DNA of 64,000 nucleotides from Cristatella mucedo (GCA_009760855.2 WPIO01000017.1:248001-312000); one strand, 5' to 3'; positions 1-13,139 are shown, counted from the stretch's first letter. Made by a program: numbers and translations. The notes: generated by a model from the letters alone, not told the origin.

Positions 1-592
1 GCATTTCTGCCACTGGTTTTGATGATTTTTTATTTCATCGAAAAGTATTTTCCTCTTTACGTAAGTCTCTTTCATCTGTACATATGTGCAACTAGCAATG
101 AGGAAAATTCGTTTCCACTATGAAGAAAAACTTTTTTTAAACTGTGGTTCGATGAATCAATGAAAAGTCTCCACTCAGTTGGATCATAGCTCTTTTCTAT
201 TTGGTTAACTTGACCTTCGACGTTGCTGAATTTCCTAGTGAATCCTTCGTCGAAAGGTAGGGCAGAAACTCTTTATAGTGATGTCTGCACCACGAAAATC
301 AAATACCCGGGGCGATACGATTTTTCTCTTTGAACCTAGAACGAAGAAGTTAATCCGACTCTGTGTGAAGGTTAAGGTCACTCATTAAGTCATCAAGACC
401 TTGACATTGTGACATTAATAGTTTAGGTGTTGGAACATTAAAAGCATCATAGTTTTCATCAAAGTCACCTTCAGTTGAACTCAAATCACCTTCAGACAAT
501 ATATCTTCGTGTGCAACCGGTGGAACAAGAACTCCCACCTCATTACTGAGCGGTACAGGTCGGATCGTTGCCAGTAGATTTGGATGTTCATA
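1..592 (-). pseudogene. decayed copy of a repeat-borne uncharacterised protein family, cut by the left edge
   Basis: Reading the minus strand from about 592 down gives a proline-rich stretch with HPNLLATIRPVP, an acidic linker (DILSEGDLSSTEGDFDENYD), then LDDLMSDLNL ending at a stop near 350. In another frame it continues as LLRSRFKEKN, and after further stops and frame changes as SYDPTEWRLFIDSS, then MKETYVKRK down to base 1. The order of these blocks matches the copy at 22319-22712 (HPNIPSALIPVPHG, then LNDLVHDLDLSKSSAELLGS). From memory the blocks resemble uncharacterised, highly repeated proteins in several invertebrate genomes; the function is unknown to me. At least two frameshifts and two stops make it a relic. 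It continues beyond the window. Confidence 0.6.
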
Positions 593-845
593 TGCTAAAG
601 GGATGTGTCGCGCGATCGTGCCGCCCTACACGCCCCTTCACCTTTTTACCATTCTCTGCCTCTGGCGAGATCAAGATCTAGCCCCCTCCTCGCCAGCCCA
701 GTCCTGGCTGCGCCTAGGAAAGCGCTGCTGCGATAATTACGATCGCCGAGAGCGCTAGCGAGCCCTGACAGGCCGCCACCTGGCAGGAAGTCTGTAATCT
801 GCCACCAACTGTAAAGAGCGTCCGAGAAAATGACGGCGACCGTCC
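593..845. other. spacer, nothing recognised
   Basis: Mixed sequence between the decayed repeat protein and the purine-rich tract. No coding, RNA or repeat signal is recognised. Confidence 0.5.
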
Positions 846-1145
846 GAGAGGAAAGGAGGAAGGAAGGGAGGGAGGAAGGAAGAGAGTGAGGAAGGAAGGG
901 AGGGAGAGAGGGAGGAAGGGAGGGTGGGAGAGAGGAAGAGAGAGAGATGGAGGAAGGAAGGGAGGGAGGGAGGGAAGAAGGAAGAGAGGGAGAGAGGGAG
1001 AGAGGGAGAGAGGGAGGAATGGAAGGAGGTAAAGAGAGAGGGAGGAAGGAAGGGAGGGAGGGAGGGAGAGAGGAAGAGGAGTGAGGAAGGAAAAGAGGGA
1101 GATAGGGAGGAAGGAAAAGAGGGAGATAGGGAGGAAGGAAGGAGG
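846..1145. repeat. imperfect purine-rich GGAA/GGGA/GAGA microsatellite
   Basis: About 300 bases almost entirely of G and A on the + strand, built from GGAA, GGGA and GAGA units with scattered interruptions. Long serine/proline/leucine-rich or arginine/glutamate-rich open frames across it result from the simple repeat and are not genes. Long homopurine tracts of this kind can form triplex structures. Confidence 0.9.
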
Positions 1146-1189
1146 GTGTTCGGTGGCGGTAGACTCGCCGAATCACTTCGGCTGTACTG

Positions 1190-1488
1190 GTCCATGCAGG
1201 TACGAGCCGCGGAGTTTTCTCGGCCTTGGCAGCGCCCTGCCGCCACAGCTGAGTGACGCGGCCAATTAGGACAGCCCGCTGCGGCCGCGTCCTCTGCGCC
1301 GCGGCGATCTAGCCGGCCGCTCGCTCGGCGGTGCGTCCCTCTGCCGCGGCTGGACGTCGGAGCCACGGCCCGGCGGCCAGAGCCGTGGCTCCGCGGCTAA
1401 GCAGGCGGCGCGGCCAAAGTGCAAAGAAAGCAAGCAGAAACTCATAGATGGCCGCCCGCTGCTAGCGAAACTTAACGGGAGTAAGTGC
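1190..1488. promoter_or_regulatory. GC- and CpG-rich island, possible promoter
   Basis: The composition changes sharply to G/C-rich with many CpG dinucleotides, including a GCCAATTAGG (CCAAT-like) element near 1260, and leads into a CGG repeat. CpG-rich stretches like this often mark promoters in animal genomes, but no exon or start site can be tied to it, so this is inference from composition only. Confidence 0.3.
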
Positions 1489-1489
1489 C

Positions 1490-1550
<61 letters not shown>

Positions 1551-1566
1551 AGGCGGCGGCGGCGGC
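1489..1566. repeat. (CGG)n trinucleotide repeat
   Basis: About 25 CGG/GGC units with a single A interruption near 1550. It lies in the CpG-rich island, the usual setting for CGG repeats in 5' untranslated regions, but no transcript is visible here. Confidence 0.95.
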
Positions 1567-2897
1567 GCTCGAGCCTCTACTGCGTACGCCTGACTTGTCT
1601 GCTTGACGTCGACTGCCGGTCACGATTTCTGTGGCAAAGGTAAATTCAACGGTTGATTCGACTGGACAGCGTCATTTATATAGCGAAAGAACGTATTTAC
1701 GTAGCGACAGAAATGATATTTATATAGCGACAGCCGGTCGCCCCGAGATGGCATCGTGCGCGGTGCTGCCTGCTGCTGCTGCTGCAGGACTCGAGCCCGC
1801 GACACGATCGATGATCCGCCGGGCGAGTAAGCAGTAGTGGCCAGTAAACTAAGCGTCCGTACCACATCGCACGTCGCCGTGCAGACTGCACGGGTGGACC
1901 GAAGAAGATGCCGCTGCCTCTACCGCCCGCCGTCTCTTCCGCCCGCCGTCTCTTCCGCGAAAATGCGAAAGACACCAACCGGTCGAATCCGTCGCCGCTT
2001 GAGCTCGAGCGCGGAGCCGAGCTCTGCAGCGTTCTGGCGGCAGATTATCGTTTTTCTCCCGTCGCTAAGCACCAGCTACCTACGATCTGGCAGACTGAGG
2101 TGGGCGCTTGGCGCAAAACGTCGACTTGCGACAAGCGCGAATGAGCGCCCACGGCAGACCGCAGGGGGCGACGCGGTACTCCCTCGCTTGCGAATGCAGC
2201 CTATCCAATGGCTTCCAGCTTGCGACCGTCTCTGAAGGCTGCGCTCCGCATCGACGACTTAGTCGAAAGCCGCAAACCCAGCCAGTGCTAAGCGATCGCA
2301 AATGGCAGCCGCGATGAAGGCCGAATTGCTTGTTGTGAAGTTCGCATACTGTCACGTCGATCGGCCGCACATGCAGGTACTAATAGCAGTAACAACAACG
2401 ACAATAATAACAATAAGAAGTTCGTAATTAGACAAATCTGCCGCTCGAGTCGCTGCGCTGTAATGCCCCGCGATCGTGGACTGCGAGCTTGACAGCTGCA
2501 CCTCGATTACGAACTACAAGCTTTGCCGGTAAATTAGAACTGGCTTATGACTTCGCTACTATACTAGGCATGTGCCTGAACCCAGTCGCTGTCTCTTGGA
2601 GCAACGGTCTGCCGGTCGGAGAGTCCTAGCGCTGAGCGCGAGCTGCTGTAAGCCTGCTAGTGAATCGGCTGGAGGTCACCTGTCGTATCGGCCGTAGTAT
2701 ACAGGCTATTGTTGAGCTCTTTCTATTACGGTATTTGCAGTTAGCGGTGCGTGCAGGATATCGAGCGCTGCACCTTCAGCGTTGGCGCGTTGCGAGCTTC
2801 GGGTCTTTGCACATTGCTCACGTTGCTGCGCTGCCGACCGAACTAGCGAGGCTCGCGCTCAGCTGTAGCAGCGCGGTCATAGCGCAAAGCTGCCTCC
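1567..2897. other. GC-rich non-coding stretch, nothing recognised
   Basis: No open frame with family resemblance, no repeat tail and no tRNA-like box was recognised. A small CAA/TAA-rich patch occurs near 2385-2415. Confidence 0.5.
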
Positions 2898-2906
2898 TCT
2901 CTCTCT

Positions 2907-2944
<38 letters not shown>

Positions 2945-2960
2945 CCTCTCTCTTTCTCTC
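2898..2960. repeat. (CT)n microsatellite, left arm
   Basis: CT repeats with a few CCC and TTT interruptions, ending exactly where a LINE-B 3' tail begins. A second CT tract starts where that LINE piece stops, so the two look like one tract split by insertion. Confidence 0.9.
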
Positions 2961-3192
2961 TAATGCATTCTAATGTATCTCCTTTTGTAACTCCACAAAG
3001 TCATAACAACCATGTGGGTGTTACGCAGGAAAGTTTTGTATAGCACACTCGCAGCCTAAGCGGCTTTCGGTACGCATTCGGTAGCCAACAGACTTCGTCT
3101 CACACAACCAGAGAAAGTGGGAAGCATAGGAGAGTCAGGTGAGCAGTTGAGGTAGTGAGTAGCATGGAAGTAGCAGCTCAGGACCGCTGAAA

Positions 3193-3195
<3 letters not shown>
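2961..3195 (-). mobile_element. LINE-B 3' end, 5'-truncated, inside a CT microsatellite
   Basis: Minus-strand copy of the LINE-B 3' end. It starts at the tail (ATGTATCTCC, then the GTAACTCCACAAAGTC block) and runs into the C-terminal coding segment (frame with TKSVGYR and FHATHYLNCSPDS), breaking off at 3195. The same blocks occur at 10322-11015, 35512-36038 and 59813-59931. CT repeats abut both ends. Confidence 0.85.

Positions 3196-3269
<74 letters not shown>
3196..3269. repeat. (TC)n microsatellite, right arm
   Basis: A near-perfect run of about 37 TC units directly against the truncated 5' end of the LINE-B piece. Confidence 0.95.
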
Positions 3270-3273
<4 letters not shown>

Positions 3274-3827
3274 GCATTGGGCTGAGCGAGGCGTACCCGG
3301 AGGTCCGCCGCTTCCGGCCAGGCCTCCGGAGGGCAAAGGATGGCGGCGAGCATCTTGCGGGTCCATCGAGCGAGCGCTCAGCGCTCCCTTCGCGGGCTAT
3401 CGATTGTCTAGTGCGCGGCAGGCGGGCCGACCGGCGGGGGGGCAGGAGTAGGGTAGGGTAGGGCGCTTCGAGTGGACACCGTCGCCCGCCGCCGAGTTGC
3501 CACCGCCGAGCCGAGACGACGGCGGCGGCGACTCGGCGGCGGCCACTCGAGGTCCTTACGGTACTACGGCGCCGTCACATCCGATCGAGCGACGGCGCGC
3601 GCAGCCCAACGCTCCGACCTGCGACTGGTAGACTGGCTCCTCGTCCCCCACCCTACCCCGGAGATGAGCCGGAAGGATGCGCCGGCAGGTCCGCTGCAGT
3701 GCTCGCCTTGGCTCGTTGCGGCTCGCGGCGGCGGCGCCGCTGCGGTCGGCTTCGACCGAAGCGGCGCCGCTGGCAAGACGCCGCAGCGCGCAACTAGCGC
3801 GCACCTAGCTCTAGCCAAGGCATCTTG
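3270..3827. promoter_or_regulatory. GC- and CpG-rich island with a GGGTA run
   Basis: Strongly G/C-rich with frequent CpG. It contains a seven-G run followed by three GTAGG/GGGTA repeats around 3436-3462, enough closely spaced G runs to form a G-quadruplex. Open frames here are arginine- and alanine-rich with no recognisable domain, as expected for CpG-rich DNA. Promoter function is possible but unsupported by any exon. Confidence 0.3.
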
Positions 3828-3957
3828 TATAATTCGGATGCACAGCGCCCTAAAAGAACTCGATCTCTGCTCAGGCTCTTAACATGAGCTGCGTGGCTCG
3901 AGCCTACGACTTCGGTCAGCATATACATTCGCGGTCGTTAAAGGCGAGATCGCGCCT
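3828..3957 (-). mobile_element. SINE-A, tRNA-derived, with LINE-A-like tail
   Basis: On the minus strand a B-box-like GTCGTAGGCTCGAGCC is followed by a LINE-A-like tail (AGAGATCGAGTTCTTTTAGGGCGCT). The layout matches the better preserved copy at 42546-42690. It is a SINE and not a working tRNA gene, because no cloverleaf can be closed. Confidence 0.65.
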
Positions 3958-4070
3958 ACACTGAGGACGACATCGGATCCTCGCCGACGACGGTAGGCAT
4001 TATCTCCACCCTTTGCGACGACGTTTCATCCGACCCACCTCTGACGCCTGTCTGTGGTTTCGCGGTGCGC

Positions 4071-5961
<1,891 letters not shown>

Positions 5962-6030
5962 CAATAATAATAATGGGTTGCTTGTATGGAATCCCAAGAG
6001 AATTAACGCTCTACCCGGGCACTCCGCGAA
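5962..6030 (-). mobile_element. short SINE-A or LINE-A 3' tail remnant
   Basis: AATAATAATAAT is followed by TTGTATGG, CCCAAGAGAA and CCCGGGCACT, in the same order as the tail of the SINE-A copy at 42546-42690 (TTATATAG, CCCAAGAGAA, CAGGTGCT). It is diverged and lacks the tRNA-like head. Confidence 0.4.
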
Positions 6031-8471
6031 TCGCGGCAAGCAGAAGAATTAGAATTAGCAGCGGATGATGCGTGCGCTCAGACAGGCGCGAAAATGTGTG
6101 AGCCAAGTATAGCGCGTATAAAGCACGCAGGAAGAAGACACTCGGGGGCCACTTGTTAGTAGGACCTTTGGTTAGTAGCATGCACTGATTAGTGCGCAGG
6201 CAAGCAAGCTAAGCTCACAGGAAAGAAGAGAGACAATTCCACTGGCACTGCAGAGGCAGCTCAGCGCGGCAGATGCTTCGTTAAAATCGACCTTCGGACG
6301 GTTTTCGTGACCATGGCAATAGAAAGGCTTGGCTCTAATGCAATGTCTCAATAATTCGTTGCTGATTCGCTAGCCGGTGCTAACGCGTAAGCTGCGTAAA
6401 ATTAGATTCATGTTGGCATTATAAGATAATTATTAAGTATATGTTTTCTCCTACTCCGATTTGGCTGCTCCATTAACTGAGAATTCTTGGCAGTCAGTGG
6501 CGCAGGCTCGCCAGCTAGGTCAGCGTGCACTCAGTGCCCCCACCTTCCACGGTAAAGTTCAAGTTTTCCGTGATTTTCACATGTGCCGGCCAATTTCAAT
6601 GCAGAGCCCGTGGTATCCGCCCGCCATTGTAGACGAGCGAGTTTCGCAGCAATTACCATAGAACAAACAGATGCAACGCAAGCGCACAATGCAAGCGTAC
6701 CGAACTGCGGCGAGAAAACCGCGGCGAGAAAAGTAAGGGGCAAAGGAAGCCAGTGGCACTCAGTGCCGTGTCACACCCACACACCGAGAGTGCCGAGACT
6801 CGGCAGGCGCGTGGCGCACGACAAACTCTGCATCCGGAAGAGACCGAAGAAGAAGAAGAAGCCGCCGCGCCGCGCAGGAGGCTTTGCTGCGGGCTTCTCC
6901 AAAGCTCGGCGAACGCCTCGCTCGCGATCGGCGAGATTCAAGATTCGCTTCGCGACCGTCGCGTCGTGGTATAGAGTCGTTGCGAAATAGAAGGCCGGAG
7001 TCACCAGCTTGGCCCGACGTAAGTGGCGACTAAGGTTAGCGTCGTAGTGTAACGCTATAATTTCCTGTGACTTTCGCACGGGCATGAGCTAGTCAATGTG
7101 TACGTATGTAAACCAATAAGCCCTACACACAGGCGTATGCATGCTTGAGTATGCACCCTTTATTTTATGTAGGCGTGCGTGCGTGCGTGCGTGTGTGCGG
7201 ATGCTCCTTCCTGCCTAAATGCGTGCACCGTCGCTCTATATAATTTCCTAGTCTCATCCGCTTGCACGTTGCTCTCTAATCCGCTACTCTCTGTGGCTAT
7301 TCATTTCTCTGCCTTCACATTTCTTATCCTTTCCAAGCGCTTTCATTTCGTCGGCGCGTAGACCGTTACCGGAAGTAAGTTCGAGCCAAAAGCGATCGAT
7401 AGGCATCGACAGGATGTCGTAGAGACTCCATAGTGTAACGCCGCGCAGCTTCCGCTGGCGGGCAGCACTTGCGCAGCAGGCGCGACGAACGTAGCCGCAT
7501 ATTTCTAGAAAGAAGAATAAAAAACCTAAGAAAGAAGCGAAACGTGGCATGCTTGATCGAAACTTATCGAATGAACGTGCAAGTTTTTGTCGAGGACTGC
7601 TGAAGGACACGACACGGATCTTGTATCGCTCCTACGATGCGCTTGTATGCCGTCACTTTCGCAGCTAGACCTCGAGGCGCGAGCTTCTTTTATTCCGAAG
7701 CGAAAGACGTCGGCCAATCGCATTCGCACGGAACTCCGCCGAGCCAGCACATCCGCCGCAGAGTGCGACAGCGTTATAATGTAGGCGTGCTCCTACTCCA
7801 GGAGTATCGGCGCAGCGCGTCTACCTGGATAGGCCACTGTCGAGGCTAATAGTCTTCCTTAAACCGAAAGAATTTCTTCGCAAAGCTGGCCAATCGACGC
7901 GAGCTCAGCCAAATATTGATGAGGCCACCTATTCGGACGCTATGCATTTTAGCAGGCGCCATCCATGCAGTCTTCCGTCTTGCTATAAGTAGGGGATTAC
8001 CGATGGGATGCCACCTAGAGCGCTTGCCGCCAAGTCCCCCGGGTCGGCGCTGCAGCGGCGGGATGAATTAAGCCTAGCACGCGCCTCAGCGGAAGCTGCG
8101 TAAGTCGAGCGTTGCTGATTAAATGACCGCAGACGAGCGAAGGCAGCAGCGCTTAATCCGCTTTGGGCTTAATCCGCTATGTTCGGCAGGCAGAAAAATG
8201 ACGCGTCAGCGTCGGACTGGTTTCAGTGCAGCAAAAACGGCCGTTGCAAGCCAGGGACTATGGCTGAAAGCGTGCCGCCGCGTCTACGCTCGGGCGACCA
8301 GAAAGAACGACGCACAGGCGCTGCGCGCGCGCGGCAGCGGAAAAGGTCAAGTGGACAAGGACTGTGGGCAGACTGCTGGCGGAGAAATTCGTGTAGCAAG
8401 CCGCCTGCCCGCGCCGCCAGTCCGCACGCAGCTGCCCCGAGTTCACGTATAAGCGCACGTACTGCATGCTG
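6031..8471. other. non-coding stretch, nothing recognised
   Basis: About 2.4 kb with a short GTGC repeat (7170-7198) and CpG-rich patches near 6780-6980 and 8250-8440. Open frames are short and carry no recognisable motif. Confidence 0.4.
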
Positions 8472-9075
8472 GATAATAATAATAATAATAACATTAATAC
8501 ACTCGAAAGCTCCATCAGAGAACTCAATCTCTTTGTAGGCGCTTTATATTTTCTGCAAAGGAAGCACGATCGAATGGTTAGTGGTAGCATGCTCAATAAA
8601 CAACAAGAATAACGCGATTAGGGGTGACGTGCACAGGGTTGGCATGCAAGTGTGGTTAGTAGCAGCATGCACAGTGTCAGCACGCATAAGCACATTAAGG
8701 TCGAATGGCAGGGACCCACTAAATGCTGCGATGAATAGGTGCGTTTTAAATTTTTTTTTAAATGTGGTTAAGTCAGGGAATGTCGTCGTGCAAGTCGGGA
8801 GTGAGTTCCAGGCTTTGGGAGCATACGAACTAAAGGCACGGTCTCCAAAGGATCTGAGGTTTGTACGAGGTATAGGAAAACAGTTAGACTCCTAAAAGCG
8901 GGTGACACGATGCTTGGACTGCTGGGGCAGTAGATCTGATAGGTAGGCTGGAGCCAAGGAATGAAGGGACCTAAAAGTGAGCGACGTAACCTTGTATTCA
9001 ATGCGTTGCTTGACTGGTATCTTTATGTATGTCAGCTAACTTCTGTAGATGAGTTCTGCTCAGTTAAGACAGCCG
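8472..9075 (-). mobile_element. LINE-A 3' portion, 5'-truncated
   Basis: The minus strand begins at the (TTA)n tail and the conserved 3' stem-loop (CAGAGAACTCAATCTC), then the 3' untranslated region with its characteristic GCATGC blocks. It ends in the reverse transcriptase ORF C-terminus: frame with AYELK, TVPLVRMLPKPGTHSRL and AYLSDLL-like text. It fades near 9075. The reading frame is broken. Confidence 0.85.
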
Positions 9076-10321
9076 AGTTAGGGCAGTTTGGTGGGATTTA
9101 TCAGGAACGATCTCGATGAACGCGAGTAGAGGTGACCATGGAAGCCCCATTGCAGAGAGTGCACCTCACCCGCCCCGCGCTAGTTCTACTACACCCAGCC
9201 TGCATGTACCGACATCGCACACAACGCTTAATTAAGGAGTTTAGTAGGCTGTGTTCGGGTGCGCCGTTTTAGCGTTTTAGGTTGTCGTAAAGCCTCAAAC
9301 GGAGGCTGTCAAACTGTCAGATGCCAAAGCAACAGGCAAGCTTAGCATAATGAGAACGACAGGCCAGAAAACATAAAAAATACTATGCAAAATGTTACGT
9401 CGCGTAAATTTGAAAATAAGGCATTCTTCGTTGCTAACGGCGCCATTTATTCACATTTGATAAAGGGGGGGCGCGCTAGAGTCTCCTCCAATCGTTGCCC
9501 TGCCTACGCCGTAGGGATGCGCCGGTGTCGCATGGAAAATAAAATGTCCAGGCCTGTCCGGGGCTCTTCTTGATGTGGAGGCTGGGTCACGTACTGGCTA
9601 CATTGAAATCGCTTTGCAGCAGGACCGGCGGTTTAGACAATCTTTGCCGGGATTGCGGGCTGATCGTACCCGGCACTGCGGTGTGCCGGGAGTCGCTGTG
9701 GAATGTCGCGTGACCGTTGGCTGGCGAGAAAAAATGCCTCTGCCTCGTGCATGTCGCGCGTCACTTAAGATGATCCGATGTCTGCTCCCATGTGCCCGCT
9801 GCATGCTATTTTTTGAAGCTAAAACTCCAAGTTTCGAGACGCCGGGAAGCTAATAGGTTAGTGTGCGATGGGGGGGTTGTCCAGCCCCAACCAAGTCAGG
9901 CCAGCTGATCCACAAACTGTGGATGGCGGAAGCGTTCGGAAACGCAAAACGTAAAGTACAATGTCTGAAAACCAAGCTGCATGCTTTGCATAGCAACAAA
10001 AACGGTGGGTGGGTGGGTGGGGGGTAATGGCGAGCCACTCATCGAGCATCTGCCACTGGCTCCCGCCCGAGCTCCGCTTAGGCGTGACCGCTGGAATTAG
10101 GGCTCCTGCTTTGGCTAGCGTGAAAAGCCACCGAACCTCTGCAGCCTCTTCAACCTCTGGCGACGAATATGGCTGCAAGAACGGTCAACAAATTGCTGAG
10201 GTTCAGCCACGTGTCGTCATTGCAGAAGGAGCAGCAATGAGCAGCCGGTCGATCGATGGTTACAGAGCCAAGTTCTTACGCTGACCCTCAAGTCCTGCCA
10301 TGGATTGGCTCCTCTTTATAT
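9076..10321. other. non-coding stretch, nothing recognised
   Basis: Contains a GGGT run near 10004-10023 and a short G7 tract near 9466. No gene or repeat is recognised. Confidence 0.45.
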
Positions 10322-11015
10322 CTAGTGTAATGTAATGTAATGTATCTCCATCTGTAACTTCAGAAAGCCCCAAAGACTATGTGGCTGTTACGCAGGAGAG
10401 TTTTGTGTAGTACACTCACAGCCTAAGCGGCTTTGGGTACGCATTCAATAGCCAACAGACTTCGTCTCACTCAATAAAGAGATAGTGGGAAGCAACGCAG
10501 AGTCAGGAGAGCAGTTGAGGTAGTGAGTAGCGTGGAAGTAGCAGCTCAGAACCGCTGAAAAGGATGTGCCATAGTCGGCAGCAGGAGAGTAGTTGTCGTT
10601 GCGTAAGAGTTGGGGAAGCGAGTTCCACAGTCTAGGACCTGCATAGCTAAAGCTTCTGTCGCCAACGGTCTTTAAGCGGAGGTATTGAATAGCTAATTTA
10701 TTGTCCACACAGGACCCGAGGGCTTGAAGAGGCTGCAACTGGTGTAGCAGTTCAGCTAGGTACGAAGGAGCCGAGCCGTGGCGGGCCTTGTGGGTCAGCG
10801 TAAGAACTTTGTTCTGTATCCTTTGATCAATCGGCATCCATCCACGGCTTCTTTAGCAAAGGAGGCGGATGCTCAAACCTCTGAGACTTGAAGGCCAGCC
10901 TCGCAGCCATATTCGTAGCCAGCTGCAGAGACTTAGTTGCTTTCTTTGGTAGCCCAGCCAAAAGGGAATTACAACAATCAAGTCGAGACAGAACTAGGGA
11001 GCTAGTTAAATGTTT
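10322..11015 (-). mobile_element. LINE-B 3' portion
   Basis: The minus strand begins with a tail of three TAATG repeats, then the conserved 3' untranslated block. The ORF C-terminus is open from 10837 to 10445 (MPIDQRIQNKVLTLTHKARHG ... LKTVGDRSFSYAGPRLWNSLP), typical of the last domain of CR1/L2-like reverse transcriptase ORFs. Degraded upstream RT sequence continues to about 11015, where it meets a second LINE-B piece in opposite orientation. Confidence 0.85.
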
Positions 11016-11320
11016 TGCAAGCCACCTAGCTGAACTGCTACGCCAGTTTCAGGCTCCTCGTACCCTCAGGTCCTCATGTGGACAATAAATTAGCTGCTCC
11101 ATTGCTTCGCTTAAAGACCGATGGCATCAGAGGCTTTTGCTGTGCAGGCCCTGAACTGTTAAACTCACATAATTTATACGCAAAGACATCTGCTCTGCTG
11201 CAACCGATTGTGGAGCATCCTTTCCTGCCACCCTTAGCTACTACTGTCATGCTACTCACTATCTCGACTGCTTTCCTGACTCAGCTATGCGTCTCGTGGT
11301 CTCTTTGTTGAAAGTCTGCA
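11016..11320 (+). mobile_element. LINE-B fragment, inverted relative to its neighbour
   Basis: Plus-strand piece beginning HLAELLRQFQAPRTLRSSCG and running through the DGIRGFCCAGPELLNS equivalent of the GDRSFSYAGPRLWNS block, then the region before the 3' tail. It is frameshifted and lacks the tail. It forms an inverted pair with the copy on its left. Confidence 0.75.
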
Positions 11321-11698
11321 GTTTAAAGCCACTAAAGCGTGCTTCGTGTGCGTTTTTGAAAACTCGCTAGAGTAATACCCACTTTCTGCCCATGCAGTTC
11401 TGCGGAGTTACATTCGGCGATACTGTCCATTGCATCCCTACTACTCCGGTAGTTTGCGAGTCGGCCAGTTTACGACGAGTTCTCTTCCCGAGAATGGGTC
11501 GTGAACGCTAGCGGCGAGCGAGAGGATGCACTCGGAGCGTTGCCAAGACTGGCGGCACCGCTCCGGCCGGTAGTCCCTCACAGACCCCGCGCTACGTACA
11601 GCAACCGGCGGAACCGCCCCGCCGTTGCCACCGGAACGTCATCCGAAACGAACACCTCCAGCAGATCACCGGAAGAGCGGCATTGCTCCACCGATCGA
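11321..11698. other. non-coding stretch, nothing recognised
   Basis: No gene or repeat is recognised. Confidence 0.4.
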
Positions 11699-11722
11699 GC
11701 TCTCTCTCTCTCTCTCTCTCTT

Positions 11723-11782
<60 letters not shown>
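11699..11782. repeat. (CT)n microsatellite
   Basis: A run of CT units with one TTTCCC interruption near 11721. The serine-leucine open frames over it are artefacts. Confidence 0.95.
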
Positions 11783-11784
<2 letters not shown>

Positions 11785-12409
11785 TATGCCCCAAGATACA
11801 CGTCACCGCCTGCACGTTTGTCCGAGCAGCAGGAATATCGCTCCGGTTTTGTTAGCGTCCTGATGAAATTTTAACTTTAAGAGGGCACGCTCGCGATTTT
11901 CTGTCTGTCGCGTTCCTCGCTCAAGAGGAGCGTGCGAACGTGCGGTTGCTAGCCTCTCCGCTACGACTTCTTCGCTCGCAGTCGAACGCTGAGCCTGAAC
12001 TTTTTCTCGATGCTGTCGCGATGCTGTCGCGATGTCCGCGTGGAGCTAAAGCTCATCGGCCCCAAAACGTCTGCCAAACCACCGACTACCTCTGCGCAGG
12101 CCGCTCAGCGCGACCGTCACAGTCGATTCCGAGTTGACGTTAACAGTAGCAATTGCAACGATAAGATACTGGCGTGGCGCACCCTAAAGGAGAGCTAGAT
12201 CTCTTGCAGCAAGGCAATCTACACACACTGCAAAGAAAGCGCGGCCACAGGTTACTCTGTAGGCTCGCGGCGTCAGTGCGCTAATAATGCCCGCAATTGA
12301 CAGCGCTTCGCGGACGGACGCAGCGTGCGCTGCGAAAAGTGGGTAAGATTTCAGCTACTTTTTTTCCACATGTCCTTAAGTCTGAGGATCGCGACGAAGT
12401 GAGTTGGAC
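11783..12409. other. non-coding stretch, nothing recognised
   Basis: No gene or repeat is recognised apart from a tandem GATGCTGTCGC doublet near 12010-12030. Confidence 0.4.
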
Positions 12410-12780
12410 TCGAGGTCAAGGCTGTGGAAGCCGCCGCCGCCACCGCCGCGCGCGGCTCGCTTCGAGCGAGCTGCGAAGGGAGGCGCGTCCGAGAGCGCCA
12501 CGGTAGCCACTTCCTATTACCTCCCGACCCGCCGCCCCGCTACCACCCTCGGCGTCGCAGCGGCGGTCGCAACGGCTGCTTAAAGTCGATCGCCGCCGCA
12601 AAGCCGTCTTTTCCATGGAGCAGCCAGGTGCTACTCCTCTTGACCGCGTCGAGCGCTCTCTTCTTTCGCCCTCTTCTTGCGCGCGCTCGCACCGAACGGC
12701 CGCTCGCACGGCCGCTCGCACGCGCCGCTCGCGTCGGAGGCGCGCGGTCCTCTTGCCGCAAGCTCCTGTCATGCGTCAGT
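12410..12780. promoter_or_regulatory. CpG-rich island
   Basis: Dense CpG, CCGCCGCC runs and a tandem ACGGCCGCTCGC repeat near 12697-12722. Several arginine/alanine-rich frames are open on both strands, which is typical of GC-rich DNA without stops. It could be a promoter or first-exon region, but no splice-linked coding exon is recognised. Confidence 0.3.
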
Positions 12781-13139
12781 CGCCTTTTCTCGTAAATGAT
12801 TTTAAGGTTAAATTTAAACAAAAAAGAGAAATCAGATATCAAATACACCTGCATGAGTGAGCGCACTTGCCATGTTGACACAGCGGTGTGCTGGTGCAGC
12901 GGACAGCTGCTATACGGTCCCCGGAGCGCTAAGTGGAAAACGCATTTTCCCCGAGCACGGCTGCAGGAGAAGTGGCACTCGCAGTATCCGTTGCTCAACA
13001 AACACGGCCATACAATGGCCTATTTTGATGCTCGTTTCAAATGAAACGGCGTGTTGAAAATGCATCGGCAAGTGCAATCAGGAAAGCGGAGCAGCGTTTC
13101 TTTGTTTTGAGTTATCGACTGCTAATCCAACTAAAATTA

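Noticed and set aside
646-1366. Open frames of 110-203 codons rich in Ser/Pro/Leu or Arg/Glu
   Set aside because: They follow the purine-rich tract and change character at its edges; there is no domain and no splice support.
3436-3462. Telomeric repeat
   Set aside because: The unit is GGGTA with only three to four copies, in GC-rich DNA, without the TTAGGG or TTAGG pattern.
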